Shown: piece after piece, positions 9,469 to 17,766 of the stretch
Layout of the letters: every line of letters begins with the position of its first letter
Position numbering within the stretch: the stretch's first letter is position 1
NCBI RefSeq assembly: GCF_001761365.1
Contig: NZ_CP017477.1
Span: 1,076,501 to 1,140,500, forward strand
Source: Polaribacter vadi
GTDB lineage: Bacteria > Bacteroidota > Bacteroidia > Flavobacteriales > Flavobacteriaceae
Reading direction: 5' to 3'
DNA: 64,000 nt
Program-made: the position numbers and the translations under genes
The notes under the pieces: generated by a model
The model's input: only the letters and a program-made list of their open reading frames with translations
Told to the model about the DNA's origin: nothing
Database searches by the model: none

Positions 9469-10236
9469 ATGGAAGAAAAAAAAATAAAAAAATTACAACT
9501 TGAAAATTACAGTAAAATTTTTTTTCAAATTGGGCTAGTTTTGTCATTATTTATTATTCACAATTTATTAGAAATTAAAAAGTTTGACAGAAAAACAGCA
9601 AAAATAAATCGAGTCTTTACAATGACTAGCGAGTCAGATTATGATGTTGAAATACCAATCATAAAATTAAAAACATATAATCCTGCAATGAGTAAAACTC
9701 CTCCTCCACCTTCATTAGAAAAAATAGAGATTGTAGAAGATACTAAAGAAATAATTGAAAATATTATAGGTACAACAGAAACAGATGAATCTGACGTAAT
9801 TAATTTAAGTACTGATACAGCTAATGGTGAAGCTATAAGTAGTATTATTGAAGTTAAAGAAGATGAAGAAATTATAGAGGATGTACCTTTTGTACTAATT
9901 GAAAATGTGCCTATTTATCCAGGTTGTAAAGGTAATAATAAACAGTTAAGATCTTGTTTTTCTCAAAAAATAGCTCAATATTTTTCTGAAAATTTTGATA
10001 AAAACTTAGCTAAAGATCTAGGTTTAGAGCAAGGAAAAAAAAGAATTCTTCTTTTATTTAGAATAGATACTAAAGGTAATGTGATTGATGTGAAAGCGAG
10101 AGCACCACATCCTGTATTACAAGAAGAAGTGATAAAAATAATTAACTCTTTGCCAAAAATGATCCCTGGAAAACAAAGAGACATCCCAGTAACCGTCAGC
10201 TATAGTATTCCTATCACATTTGAGGTTATATATTAA
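9469..10236 (+). CDS. TonB-like energy transducer
   Basis: The 255-aa protein has one N-terminal transmembrane helix (about 18-35, IFFQIGLVLSLFIIHNLLEI) and a long acidic periplasmic linker with a short PPPP-type stretch (KTPPPPSLEKIE). The C-terminal domain (about 140-255) contains ENVPIYPGCKG and VPVTVSYSIPITFEV, which are hallmarks of the Bacteroidota TonB family. It should span the periplasm and pass proton-motive energy from ExbBD to outer-membrane SusC/TonB-dependent receptors. No exbB/exbD genes are adjacent. Which receptor it serves is not evident. Confidence 0.85.
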   Translation: MEEKKIKKLQLENYSKIFFQIGLVLSLFIIHNLLEIKKFDRKTAKINRVFTMTSESDYDVEIPIIKLKTYNPAMSKTPPPPSLEKIEIVEDTKEIIENIIGTTETDESDVINLSTDTANGEAISSIIEVKEDEEIIEDVPFVLIENVPIYPGCKGNNKQLRSCFSQKIAQYFSENFDKNLAKDLGLEQGKKRILLLFRIDTKGNVIDVKARAPHPVLQEEVIKIINSLPKMIPGKQRDIPVTVSYSIPITFEVIY

Positions 10237-10300
10237 TACTAATAAAATCGTACTACAGATAAATTAAATTACCATAGCCTCTAATAAATTCATTCAGAAA

Positions 10301-11212
10301 ATGGAATATTTTGAAAACCTTATAAATGAGTTTCCTTTTTTATGGAGTATTATGAAATTCCTTATTATAATTCTGTTTGTATTCTTCATAATAAATTATT
10401 TAAGGAAATATCTAAAAAAGAAAATTCCGAATTTAACTGTACGTTATAAATCTCAAAAAGGGGTTGAAATTATTGGGTATATTGTATTATTGATTATCAT
10501 AATCATCTATTTTACAGGAACTATTAAAGATTTTACTGTAATAATTGGTTTATTTACAGCAGGATTGGCTTTTACCTTACAGGAACTAATTTTAAGTATT
10601 GCAGGTTCTGTCTATATCTTTCTAGTAAAAGTATATACACCTGGAGATCGAATTGAAATTAATGGCATAAAAGGAGATGTAATTGATGTAGATAGTATTT
10701 ACACAACAATGATGGAAATAGGACAATGGGTTAACAGCGATAATTATACAGGGAGAATTGTTAAATTAAGTAATGCCTTTGTTTTTAAAGGGCCAGTATA
10801 CAACTACTCTCAAGATTTTCCTTTTATTTGGGATGAATTTAATTTACCTATAAGATATGGTTCTAATATAGATTTGGCAAAATCAATAATTATTAAAACC
10901 GCTACAGAAACACTTTCAGAATATACAATGAATTCCAAAGCACAATGGAATGCTGTGGTTAATAAATATTATATTGAAGATGCACAAGTAGATCCTACTT
11001 TAGCAATTACACTTACAGATAATTGGATACAATTCAACCTAAGATATATTGTCGATTTCAAAAAAAGAAGGCTTACAAAACATGTTTTGCATGATAAAAT
11101 TAGAAAAGAAATTGAGAAAACAAATGATGCTGTTATTCTAGCTTCTACCACTTTAGAAGTGATAAAAATTCCAGATGTAAAAATTGATTTAAAAACGCCA
11201 ATTAATACTTAA
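10301..11212 (+). CDS. MscS-family mechanosensitive channel
   Basis: There are three predicted transmembrane helices: about 15-35, 63-85 and a pore-lining helix near 85-112 (FTAGLAFTLQELILSIAGSV). The MscS beta domain follows (VYTPGDRIEINGIKGDVIDV) and then a cytoplasmic alpha/beta cage. The motif PGDRIEI with downstream GDV-x-x-V is characteristic. Total length 303 aa is close to minimal MscS (about 286 aa). It would release osmolytes on hypo-osmotic shock, which fits a marine habitat. It lies 5 bp before a CDP-alcohol phosphatidyltransferase gene, so the two envelope genes are probably co-transcribed. Confidence 0.9.
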   Translation: MEYFENLINEFPFLWSIMKFLIIILFVFFIINYLRKYLKKKIPNLTVRYKSQKGVEIIGYIVLLIIIIIYFTGTIKDFTVIIGLFTAGLAFTLQELILSIAGSVYIFLVKVYTPGDRIEINGIKGDVIDVDSIYTTMMEIGQWVNSDNYTGRIVKLSNAFVFKGPVYNYSQDFPFIWDEFNLPIRYGSNIDLAKSIIIKTATETLSEYTMNSKAQWNAVVNKYYIEDAQVDPTLAITLTDNWIQFNLRYIVDFKKRRLTKHVLHDKIRKEIEKTNDAVILASTTLEVIKIPDVKIDLKTPINT

Positions 11213-11216
11213 ATAT

Positions 11217-11807
11217 ATGTTCACATTTAAAAATTTTAATATTGCAGATTGGTTTTCATTTTATCGAATTTTTGCTGCACCTTTTTTACTACTCTTAATT
11301 TGGTTTGATGTACAATTACTCTTTACGTGGTTTTTATTAATCAGTTATTTAACAGATGCCATTGATGGATATCTTGCTAGAAAACTAAAAATAACGAGTG
11401 CTAGAGGCTCTCAATTAGATTCCATTGGCGATCAAATAACATTGGTTATTGGGCTTATTGGCTTGTTATGTTTCGAAACCAATTTTATTCAAAAAAATTT
11501 AGTTTTAATATTAATTGTATTTACTCCTTATCTATTACAAATGATTATTGCTTATATTAAGTACGGAAAAGCCACTGCTTTTCATACTTATTTTGCAAAA
11601 CTTTCTGCCATTTTACAAAGCGTTTTTATTCTTTGGGCATTATTTTTTTCTCCAGAATACAGTCTATTTTATATAATGATAATCATAGGTTTATTAGAAA
11701 CTTTTGAAGAAATTACACTCATTTTTATGTATGATAATTGGGCTTCTGATGTAAAAGGTATTTACTGGGCACTTAGAGATAAAAGACGATTAAAGAAAAA
11801 ATTATAG
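11217..11807 (+). CDS. CDP-alcohol phosphatidyltransferase family protein
   Basis: The signature D-x2-D-G-x2-A-R-x8-G-x3-D-x3-D is present without change (D47, D50, G51, A54, R55, G64, D68, D72; it reads LTDAIDGYLAR then GSQLDSIGD). About six transmembrane helices follow in the 196 residues. The family moves a phospho-alcohol head group onto diacylglycerol in membrane phospholipid synthesis. PgsA, PssA and other subfamilies share the motif and the substrate cannot be told here. It abuts the metallophosphoesterase gene with no gap. Confidence 0.9.
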   Translation: MFTFKNFNIADWFSFYRIFAAPFLLLLIWFDVQLLFTWFLLISYLTDAIDGYLARKLKITSARGSQLDSIGDQITLVIGLIGLLCFETNFIQKNLVLILIVFTPYLLQMIIAYIKYGKATAFHTYFAKLSAILQSVFILWALFFSPEYSLFYIMIIIGLLETFEEITLIFMYDNWASDVKGIYWALRDKRRLKKKL

Positions 11808-13025
11808 ATGAAATCATATTCGTTTTTTACAATTATTCTCTTATGTATTGCCATCTTAATTGTAGATATATTTGCTTTTTATTGGCTACAAACTATTACA
11901 CAATTCATTATTTCTGATATTTTAAGAAATATTATCTATATCCTCTTCTGGACTTTTACATTAGGATTAATTACAGCTATTCTGATAATAAAATTAAGAT
12001 TAGACAATATAAATCCTACAAAAAAACAATTGCTAATTTCTTCATTTTATGGACTTGCTATTTCTTCATTTATTCCAAAACTTATTTTTGTAATTATAAT
12101 TTCAATATTACATTTTACAAATTATTTACTTTCTGAAACTGCTTCATTAATTTTTGTTCCTTTAGTAGGATTATTTTCTGGGTTCTTACCTTTTTTTGTT
12201 ATTCTATATGGCATTTTTAAATCCTTGTATCATTTTAAAATTCACACTCATAAACTTCACTTTAATAAGTTGCCTAAATCCTTTAGTGGATTAAAAATTG
12301 TGCAAATTTCTGATATCCATATTGGTAGTTTTAATAATCAATTTTCTATTTTAAATAATGCTATCGAAAAAATAAATTCATTAAACCCAGATTACATTTT
12401 TTTTACTGGAGATTTAGTAAATAACTATGCTTGGGAATTAATTGGATGGGAAAGAATATTTAATAAATTAAAGGCTAAAAAAGGAAAATATTCCGTTTTA
12501 GGAAATCATGATTATGGAGATTATAGCGAATGGGATTCAAAAGAAAAAAAGAAAGAAAATTTTGAAAAAATTAAACAATTTTACACAGATATTGGTTTTA
12601 AATTATTAATGAATGAAGCAACTGTTATTGAAGATAAAAAAAATAACAAAATTGCCATAATTGGAGTAGAAAACTGGGGGAAACCTCCTTTTAAACAGTA
12701 TGGAAATTTGCAAAAAGCACTCCAAAAAGTTCAAGAAATTCCTTTTAAGATTTTATTATCTCATGACCCTTCTCATTGGGCAGAAAAAGTCATTGATAAA
12801 ACTTCCATTTCGCTCACTTTATCTGGTCATACACATGGCATGCAAGCTGGTTTTCAATTTAAAAATTTTCAATGGAGTCCTATAAAATTAAAATACAAAC
12901 ATTGGGCTGGCTTGTATAAACATAATAATCAAATTTTATATGTGAATAGAGGTTTAGGTTGGTTAGGTTTTCCTGGCAGATTAGGAATGAGACCAGAAAT
13001 TACACTTTTCGAAATTCTTAACTGA
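11808..13025 (+). CDS. Membrane-anchored metallophosphoesterase
   Basis: About four transmembrane helices (residues 5-30, 40-65, 75-105 and 115-145) precede a calcineurin-like domain (about 160-400). All motif blocks are present: DIHIGSF, GDLVNN, GNHDYGDY, a downstream His (LLSHDPSHW) and SGHTHGMQ, which together bind two metal ions. Related membrane proteins (YaeI/LpxH-like group) hydrolyse phosphodiesters in lipid metabolism. The start codon directly follows the phosphatidyltransferase stop, so a linked role in phospholipid turnover is plausible. The substrate is not determinable. Confidence 0.9.
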   Translation: MKSYSFFTIILLCIAILIVDIFAFYWLQTITQFIISDILRNIIYILFWTFTLGLITAILIIKLRLDNINPTKKQLLISSFYGLAISSFIPKLIFVIIISILHFTNYLLSETASLIFVPLVGLFSGFLPFFVILYGIFKSLYHFKIHTHKLHFNKLPKSFSGLKIVQISDIHIGSFNNQFSILNNAIEKINSLNPDYIFFTGDLVNNYAWELIGWERIFNKLKAKKGKYSVLGNHDYGDYSEWDSKEKKKENFEKIKQFYTDIGFKLLMNEATVIEDKKNNKIAIIGVENWGKPPFKQYGNLQKALQKVQEIPFKILLSHDPSHWAEKVIDKTSISLTLSGHTHGMQAGFQFKNFQWSPIKLKYKHWAGLYKHNNQILYVNRGLGWLGFPGRLGMRPEITLFEILN

Positions 13026-13088
13026 TAAATATCATTGTTTTTATTTCATGTATGAACTAATTTAGTCCAAGAATTAAAAACCAATATC

Positions 13089-13541
13089 ATGAGACAAAGT
13101 TTAAATCAAAAAGAATGCGCTACGCTTTTAGCAGATAATTATATTGGTTATTTAGGTTATATCTCTAAAAATAGTCCTTTTATTGTGCCCATAACTTATT
13201 TTTTTGATGGAAAAAAAACAATAATTATCTATTCTTCTGAGGGACACAAAATAAATGCAATGCGTAAAAATAATAACGTTTCTCTTCAGGTTTCAGAAAT
13301 AAAAAATATTGATAATTGGAATTCTGTTTTAGCTCACGGAAATTTTGAAGAGCTTTCTGGTATTGATGCAAAACATAATTTACATGAATTTGCAGATGGT
13401 ATTAAAAATATTATCCTAAGAAAAGAAGAAATAAATTTACATTTTATTGGTGAGTTTTCAAGCAAAATAAACAAAGAAGAAATTCCTATTGTTGGTAAAA
13501 TTACTATAAATGAGTTAACAGGAAAAACCAGAATTAATTAA
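13089..13541 (+). CDS. Pyridoxamine 5'-phosphate oxidase-fold (flavin-binding) protein
   Basis: The 150-aa protein fits the PNPOx-like split-barrel family: ADNYIGYLGYISKNSPFIVP (strand pair near 15-35), ITYFFDGKKTIIIYSSEGHK with the conserved Gly-His, and VSLQVSEIKNIDNWNSVLAHG, which is typical of the flavin-reductase-like branch. Members bind FMN or haem and act in redox or stress responses. Real PdxH enzymes are longer (about 210 aa) and contain extra substrate loops, so this is not vitamin B6 oxidase. It is the last gene of the plus-strand block. Confidence 0.85.
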   Translation: MRQSLNQKECATLLADNYIGYLGYISKNSPFIVPITYFFDGKKTIIIYSSEGHKINAMRKNNNVSLQVSEIKNIDNWNSVLAHGNFEELSGIDAKHNLHEFADGIKNIILRKEEINLHFIGEFSSKINKEEIPIVGKITINELTGKTRIN

Positions 13542-13704
13542 TAAAGATTTTACGGAATCAAATTTACCCATAATCACTAAATTTACAATTTTTAAGAGTT
13601 GCATATTACATCCATTAAGCACGAAATTATCCTCACAATTTTTATCTAGATTTTTAACTTAAAGTATAATTTCTTGTCTAACTATATTATTATTATTTTT
13701 ATCT

Positions 13705-13775
13705 TAAATCAGATCAAGTCCAAAAGTTGTGGAATAAAGATAAAAAGCAGAATTTTTGGACTTAATCCTGATTTA
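13705..13775. repeat. Long imperfect inverted repeat
   Basis: Left arm 13705-13725 (taaatcagatcaagtccaaa and one more base) and right arm 13754-13775 are near-perfect reverse complements over about 20 positions, separated by 28 nt. The arms differ by one to two bases. It could be a stem-loop at the end of the upstream transcript or a small palindromic repeat. Confidence 0.65.
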
Positions 13776-13804
13776 ATTAGTTTTATGGGTTTGATAGAAA
13801 AGCA

Positions 13805-13838
13805 AAAACCCTTTAAAACATAAGTTTTAAAGGGTTTT
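13805..13838. terminator. Bidirectional terminator hairpin
   Basis: Perfect 15-bp arms (aaaaccctttaaaac / gttttaaagggtttt) enclose a 4-nt loop. The A-run and T-run at the two ends of the stem make it look bidirectional. Position between a plus-strand and a minus-strand gene supports that role. Confidence 0.75.
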
Positions 13839-13959
13839 GATGATTATTGAAAATCTATCAGCGGAGAAAGAGGAACTAACCATACAATGTTAATTAACTA
13901 AAATACAGATAGATACATAGTTTAAAAAACTATAGGTAACCGAATAGTAAACCTTTAAT

Positions 13960-14157
13960 TTAGTCTTTAATGTACTCATTTACGATATCCTCCTGAATAC
14001 CAGAATACTCTGAAAACTCGTTTACAGTAACAAATTGATGAGGTTCTTTGTCTAAAAAACTTTTTATATCATTTAATAACTTGCGACCATAACGTTCACT
14101 GCGCCCTGTGATGCGCTGAATATCTTTTGGATATATACAAGCTCTTTTTGGATTCAT
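13960..14157 (-). CDS. Small putative DNA-binding protein, conserved in Flavobacteriia
   Basis: The 65-aa protein (starting MNPKRACIYPKDIQRITGRS) is of a type I remember as common and unnamed in flavobacterial genomes. The IYPKDIQRITGRSERYGRKL segment reads like a helix-turn-helix: a recognition helix rich in Arg and Lys follows a short turn. No membrane or catalytic features are present. Three tandem 11-bp repeats lie directly upstream of its start (14162-14194), which fits autoregulation or control of the divergent cassette at 14307. DNA binding is inferred. Confidence 0.6.
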   Translation of the reverse strand: MNPKRACIYPKDIQRITGRSERYGRKLLNDIKSFLDKEPHQFVTVNEFSEYSGIQEDIVNEYIKD

Positions 14158-14161
14158 AATA

Positions 14162-14194
14162 CTTTATCTATGCTTTATCTATACTTTTTAGATA
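14162..14194. promoter_or_regulatory. Tandem 11-bp repeats upstream of the small regulator
   Basis: Two near-identical units, ctttatctatg (14162-14172) and ctttatctata (14173-14183), are followed by a third degenerate one (14184-14194). They begin 4 bp before the 65-aa gene start (minus strand) and lie in the shared region with the divergent cassette. An 11-bp period matches one helical turn, as expected of stacked operator sites. Confidence 0.6.
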
Positions 14195-14306
14195 GTGCCA
14201 CCATATTAAATCGGAAAAAATAACAGGTTTCGGAATGGTTGACTAATGATTTTTGATTTCTACTTTAAAAGTATGGTTTTTTGCCTAAACATAAAAATAT
14301 AATATC

Positions 14307-15062
14307 ATGGCAAAACAAACAGGAATTATCAAATTAAAGGGAACTATTGGTGGAATTTCTTTCTACAAAACTTCTGATGGGCATTTGGCTCGTGAAAAAG
14401 GTGGTGTGGATAAGAAGAGAATCCAGAATGATCCTGCGTTTCAAAGAACGCGTGAAAATGGCTCTGAATTTGGACGAGCAGGAAAGGGAGGTAAAGTATT
14501 ACGTAATGCAATTCGTGTGCTTCTACAAAATGCAAAAGACAGAAGAGTGGTCTCTCGTTTGACAAAAATTTTGGTTGCAATTACCAAAACGGATATTGTT
14601 AACGAGAGAGGCTCAAGAACTTTACAAGAAGGAAACTTAAACCTTTTAGAGGCTTTTGAATTTAATTTGAATGGAAAATTAGGTGCTACTTTATTTGCTC
14701 CATTTACGAAAGCATTTGATAGAGTTACTGGAGAAGCAACTTTAGATTTAGCAGCTTTTTCTCCAACTGTTAGAATTGCAGCTCCTGCAGGAACAACACA
14801 TTTTAAAGTAGTAATGGGAGCATCAGAATTAGATTTTGAGAATGAAACCTCAACTTTTGAAAATGATGAAACTGCAATTTTACCTTATACAGTTGCAGAT
14901 ACAGCTGCTATTGCATTATCAGCTTCAATTACTGCAAACTCAACATTACCTGTGGTTCAAGTTTTAGGGGTAGAGTTTTATCAAGAGGTAAATGGAGAAA
15001 TGTACTCTTTAAAAAACGGCACATATAATGCCCTTTCAGTTACTATTATTGACAAGCCATAG
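14307..15062 (+). CDS. Unknown protein heading a phage-like cassette
   Basis: This 251-aa protein is not assigned to a named family. The N-terminal third is basic and Gly-rich (TGIIKLKGTIGGISFYKTSD, then GGVDKKRIQNDPAFQRTREN), a pattern I associate with Bacteroidota DUF6266-like proteins. The C-terminal part looks like beta-sandwich material (VRIAAPAGTTHFKVVMGASE and further strands). There is no signal peptide or transmembrane segment. It is followed 2 bp later by a DUF5675 gene and two tiny membrane proteins. A structural or nucleic-acid-binding role in a phage-derived element is a guess from context. Confidence 0.6.
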   Translation: MAKQTGIIKLKGTIGGISFYKTSDGHLAREKGGVDKKRIQNDPAFQRTRENGSEFGRAGKGGKVLRNAIRVLLQNAKDRRVVSRLTKILVAITKTDIVNERGSRTLQEGNLNLLEAFEFNLNGKLGATLFAPFTKAFDRVTGEATLDLAAFSPTVRIAAPAGTTHFKVVMGASELDFENETSTFENDETAILPYTVADTAAIALSASITANSTLPVVQVLGVEFYQEVNGEMYSLKNGTYNALSVTIIDKP

Positions 15063-15064
15063 GA

Positions 15065-15487
15065 ATGGAGTTATTACTTCAAAGAGCTTATTTTAAAGAG
15101 GGTACTAATGGTACTCTCTTTTGTTCTGACAAATTTCTTTGTCATACGATTGAGTTGCCCTGGAAAAATAACAAACGAACTATTTCTTGCATTCCTGAAG
15201 GAGCATATCAAATTGAGCCAAGATTTTCAAAACGCTTCAAGCATCATTTGATTTTGAAAAATGTGAAAGGTAGAAGCTTTATTTTATTTCATCCTGCCAA
15301 TGATGCTAAACGAGATTTAGAAGGCTGCATTGCTCCTGTAACTTACTTAAGTGGTATCGGAAAAGGTGTCTATTCCAGAGATGCGATGCAAAAATTATTG
15401 TCATTATCATATCAAGCTAAAGACCGAAAAGAAAAAATCTTATTAATTATTAAATCACAGAATTATGAAAATTATAGAACGTTATAA
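15065..15487 (+). CDS. DUF5675 family protein
   Basis: The 140-aa protein matches the DUF5675 pattern: an opening ELLLQRAYFKEGTNGTLFCS, then CHTIELPWKNNKRTISCIPEG, a conserved FILFHPANDAKRDLEGCIAP block with His, Asp and Cys residues, and YSRDAMQKLLSL at the end. The residues GCIAP and the HPAN block suggest a possible enzyme, by analogy with L,D-transpeptidase-like active sites (HxxN then SxGCxR). That is inference, since the family function is not established. It is often seen near phage-type genes. It overlaps the next small gene by 23 bp. Confidence 0.75.
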   Translation: MELLLQRAYFKEGTNGTLFCSDKFLCHTIELPWKNNKRTISCIPEGAYQIEPRFSKRFKHHLILKNVKGRSFILFHPANDAKRDLEGCIAPVTYLSGIGKGVYSRDAMQKLLSLSYQAKDRKEKILLIIKSQNYENYRTL

Positions 15488-15713
15488 AAAACCTACTCCA
15501 AAATTTTTTAAAGTTTTAAGAAATATTGGTATTGCATTAGCTACTGCAGGAGGTGCAATTATTGCTGCTCCGTTAAGTATACCTGCAACCATCATTACCA
15601 TTGCTACCTATATGACAGTGGCAGGAACTGTTGCCACAGCTGTAAGTCAGGCAGTGATAAAAGATGATGATACTTCAGAAAAGGAGAAAAATTCTAAAAA
15701 AAATGGATCATAA
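15465..15713 (+). CDS. Small membrane protein, cassette gene 3
   Basis: The 82-aa protein has a basic N-terminus (MKIIERYKKPTPKFFKVL), two closely spaced hydrophobic stretches (about 20-38 and 42-66, rich in Ala, Ile and Thr) and a charged tail. This is a small helical-hairpin membrane protein of holin-like shape; no known family is recognised. The ATG lies inside the DUF5675 gene (23-bp overlap) and its end overlaps the next gene by 11 bp, so all four genes are read from one transcript. Confidence 0.6.
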   Translation: MKIIERYKKPTPKFFKVLRNIGIALATAGGAIIAAPLSIPATIITIATYMTVAGTVATAVSQAVIKDDDTSEKEKNSKKNGS

Positions 15714-15885
15714 TACAAAAGCCAGTTTTTTTGGTGGTTTATTTTTATCTTCAATTGTTCATATAGGTGTTGAAGATATAATTACTACCATTGTTTTGGC
15801 AATTGTGGGTGCAGTTGTGAGTTTTTTTGTTTCTGTTGTTTTAAAATGGCTTCACAACAAGGTTAAAATAAAAACAAAAAAATAA
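15703..15885 (+). CDS. Small membrane protein, cassette gene 4 (holin-like)
   Basis: I choose the ATG at 15703 (MDHNTKASFFGGLFLSSIVH), because an upstream in-frame ATG at 15664 would add 13 basic residues that overlap the previous gene. The 60-aa protein has one long hydrophobic region (about 9-47) with a break near VEDIIT, consistent with one or two membrane passes, and a Lys-rich C-terminal tail. The size and charge pattern resemble small phage holins. There is no sequence match to a named family. Confidence 0.55.
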   Translation: MDHNTKASFFGGLFLSSIVHIGVEDIITTIVLAIVGAVVSFFVSVVLKWLHNKVKIKTKK

Positions 15886-15989
15886 CTATTGAAATTCAGA
15901 ATTTCGAAATTGAATTCTAAAAATAATGTGTGTTTTTTCCTTAAAGAATGAGCTGAGGAAAAAACTCATTTAATTTTATCGTTTTTAAA

Positions 15990-16032
15990 GTTTGATAAAC
16001 AGAGGCTGGTTAGCGCGTGGAGTTTATCAAAC
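15990..16032. repeat. Inverted repeat with GC-rich loop
   Basis: Perfect 11-bp arms (gtttgataaac 15990-16000, gtttatcaaac 16022-16032), extended by imperfect ttttaaag/cttttaaaa flanks, enclose a 21-nt GC-rich loop containing ggttagcgcg. It follows the last gene of the cassette by about 100 bp. The local base composition is unlike the surroundings. Confidence 0.7.
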
Positions 16033-16167
16033 TTTTAAAATGCGAGCCCAATGGCGATTGAATTACATAATAATGGATTGAAAATCAAAAATTTACATTT
16101 TTTTTCGTATATTTAAATACTTTTTCAAATGAATCTAAATATTTAGATTTACAATTGTCGTAATTTT

Positions 16168-16203
16168 AACCCGCTTCTTGCCAGAAGTGGGTTTCTTTTT
16201 TTT
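16168..16203 (+). terminator. Rho-independent terminator
   Basis: An 11-bp stem (aacccgcttct / agaagtgggtt, one G-T wobble) with a tgcc loop is followed by tcttttttttt. It is the strongest terminator in the window and would end plus-strand transcription coming from the four-gene cassette. Confidence 0.85.
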
Positions 16204-16621
16204 AAATTAATTAAAGACGAAGTACGTAGTGCGTTGGCAGCAGCGAGAATAAGTGTGTAAATTTTTATTTGTACTTAACCACTTTTATTAGGTTTTATTA
16301 AAAGTGAATGCTACTACAACTTTTTTATATTACTGACTTCTATTATTTTCCTGAATGCTTTAAAAATTCCAACGCATTTGCTTTTAGTGAAAACGGTAAC
16401 CGCTTAAATGTTTTAAAAATAAAAATTTATACTCTTATTGGCTTTTTTTGATTTTATAGGTGCTTTAAAAGAGACTTGAATATTACTGGACACATTTATA
16501 TTTTACTACTTACTATTTATTGTACCCATAAGCACTTGTAAAAACAAATGCATTAACTACTGCCTGTTGTTAAAATATCAAATTGTTATTATTACTATCC
16601 TATATGCGTGTTGGATGTGCG

Positions 16622-16699
16622 GCTATTTTACATAATGGCGTTATAGTGCCTGGAGTTTTTACGAAAAAGCAGTATAACTGCGCATTATGTAAAGATAGC
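16622..16699. repeat. 78-nt imperfect palindrome
   Basis: The left arm 16622-16645 starts gctattttacataatg and the right arm 16673-16699 contains gcattatgtaaagatagc. They pair over most of 24-27 nt with small bulges around the central gc. The 27-nt loop carries its own ttttt/aaaaa and ctg/cag pairing. The shape recalls recombination or attC-like folds, but no integrase gene or core site is seen. Confidence 0.6.
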
Positions 16700-16967
16700 T
16701 TTGGGGAGTTTTGTGTTTTATGAAAACAATATTAAAGATTGCTTTTTACAGTTGTTTTTGAGTGTGCGAAAAAATCAGCTTTAAAATGCAAGTACCGCTA
16801 GAATATTAAAACTCTAAACTTGGAGTGGCGCGCGGAACAACACAAAAGACAGAGGCTTTTTGCTTTTTTGCAAAAAACTGGATTTTGTATTGTGGGGAGT
16901 TTATAATACCCTCTTAAACTTTTTAATTAGGGTTCTTTTAGAATAATGTAGGTTGTGTAAAATCTAA

Positions 16968-17327
16968 TTATGTCGGGGTAAAATTGTATTGAGGAGCTAG
17001 TTCTTCATTATTTAACCAACGTTGCATATCGCTTTCTGTTTTTAAACTAAATGGCATTCTTAATTTTGTATTAAGAATTACACTCCCTACTCCCATTGCC
17101 TCTGTAGTTGTAATTGTATAGGTATTGTTTGTGTATAATCCTGCAAAATCAGATAATTGACTGTTAAAATCTATTTCGCATTTTATCTTTTCTTTGCCTC
17201 GATGCTGCCATTCATAAAAACCATTGATATGCTTGCTGGGTTTTGCAACAGCTCCTTCTTCTAATTACGCTTTGAATTTCTTTGCCACTTCTTTTATTAT
17301 TTTATTTTGCTTGGTATGAAAACACAT
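16968..17327 (-). pseudogene. Decayed SRAP (YedK/HMCES) DNA-protein crosslink sensor
   Basis: Minus-strand translation from an ATG at 17327 reads MCFHTKQNKIIKEVAKKFKA, then a TAA stop, then resumes in the same frame with KPSKHINGFYEWQHRGKEKI, FAGLYTNNTYTITTTEAMGV and LRMPFSLKT to a stop at 16968. This is the SRAP family: the N-terminal Met-Cys (Cys2 forms a crosslink with abasic sites), the GFYEWQ block and the RMP block are recognisable. The middle, about 70-80 residues between the N-terminal helix and GFYEWQ, is missing, and one premature stop is present. So it is an internal-deletion pseudogene and cannot encode an active protein. Confidence 0.8.

Positions 17328-17766
<439 letters not shown>

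Larger units (their letters stand above)
13542..13959. other. Intergenic block between convergent genes
   Basis: This 418-bp gap has no coding potential. It contains a long imperfect inverted repeat (13705-13775) and a perfect 15-bp hairpin (13805-13838), then unstructured AT-rich DNA towards the small minus-strand gene. It marks the step from the conserved gene block to accessory DNA. Confidence 0.6.
15886..16967. other. Gene-poor kilobase rich in palindromes
   Basis: No credible gene was found in this 1.08-kb span. It contains two long inverted repeats (15990-16032 and 16622-16699), a textbook terminator (16168-16203), GC-rich words such as ggttagcgcgtggag and ggagtggcgcgcggaac, and scattered AT-rich DNA. 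It looks like accumulated mobile or repeat debris between the cassette and the SRAP pseudogene. Confidence 0.5.

Noticed and set aside
12700..12885. Second gene inside the metallophosphoesterase
   Set aside because: Same-strand shadow in another frame; motifs of the main gene are continuous.
16622..16699. Integron attC site
   Set aside because: The fold is suggestive, but the core GTTRRRY/RYYYAAC pair does not match at the right distances and no integrase is present.
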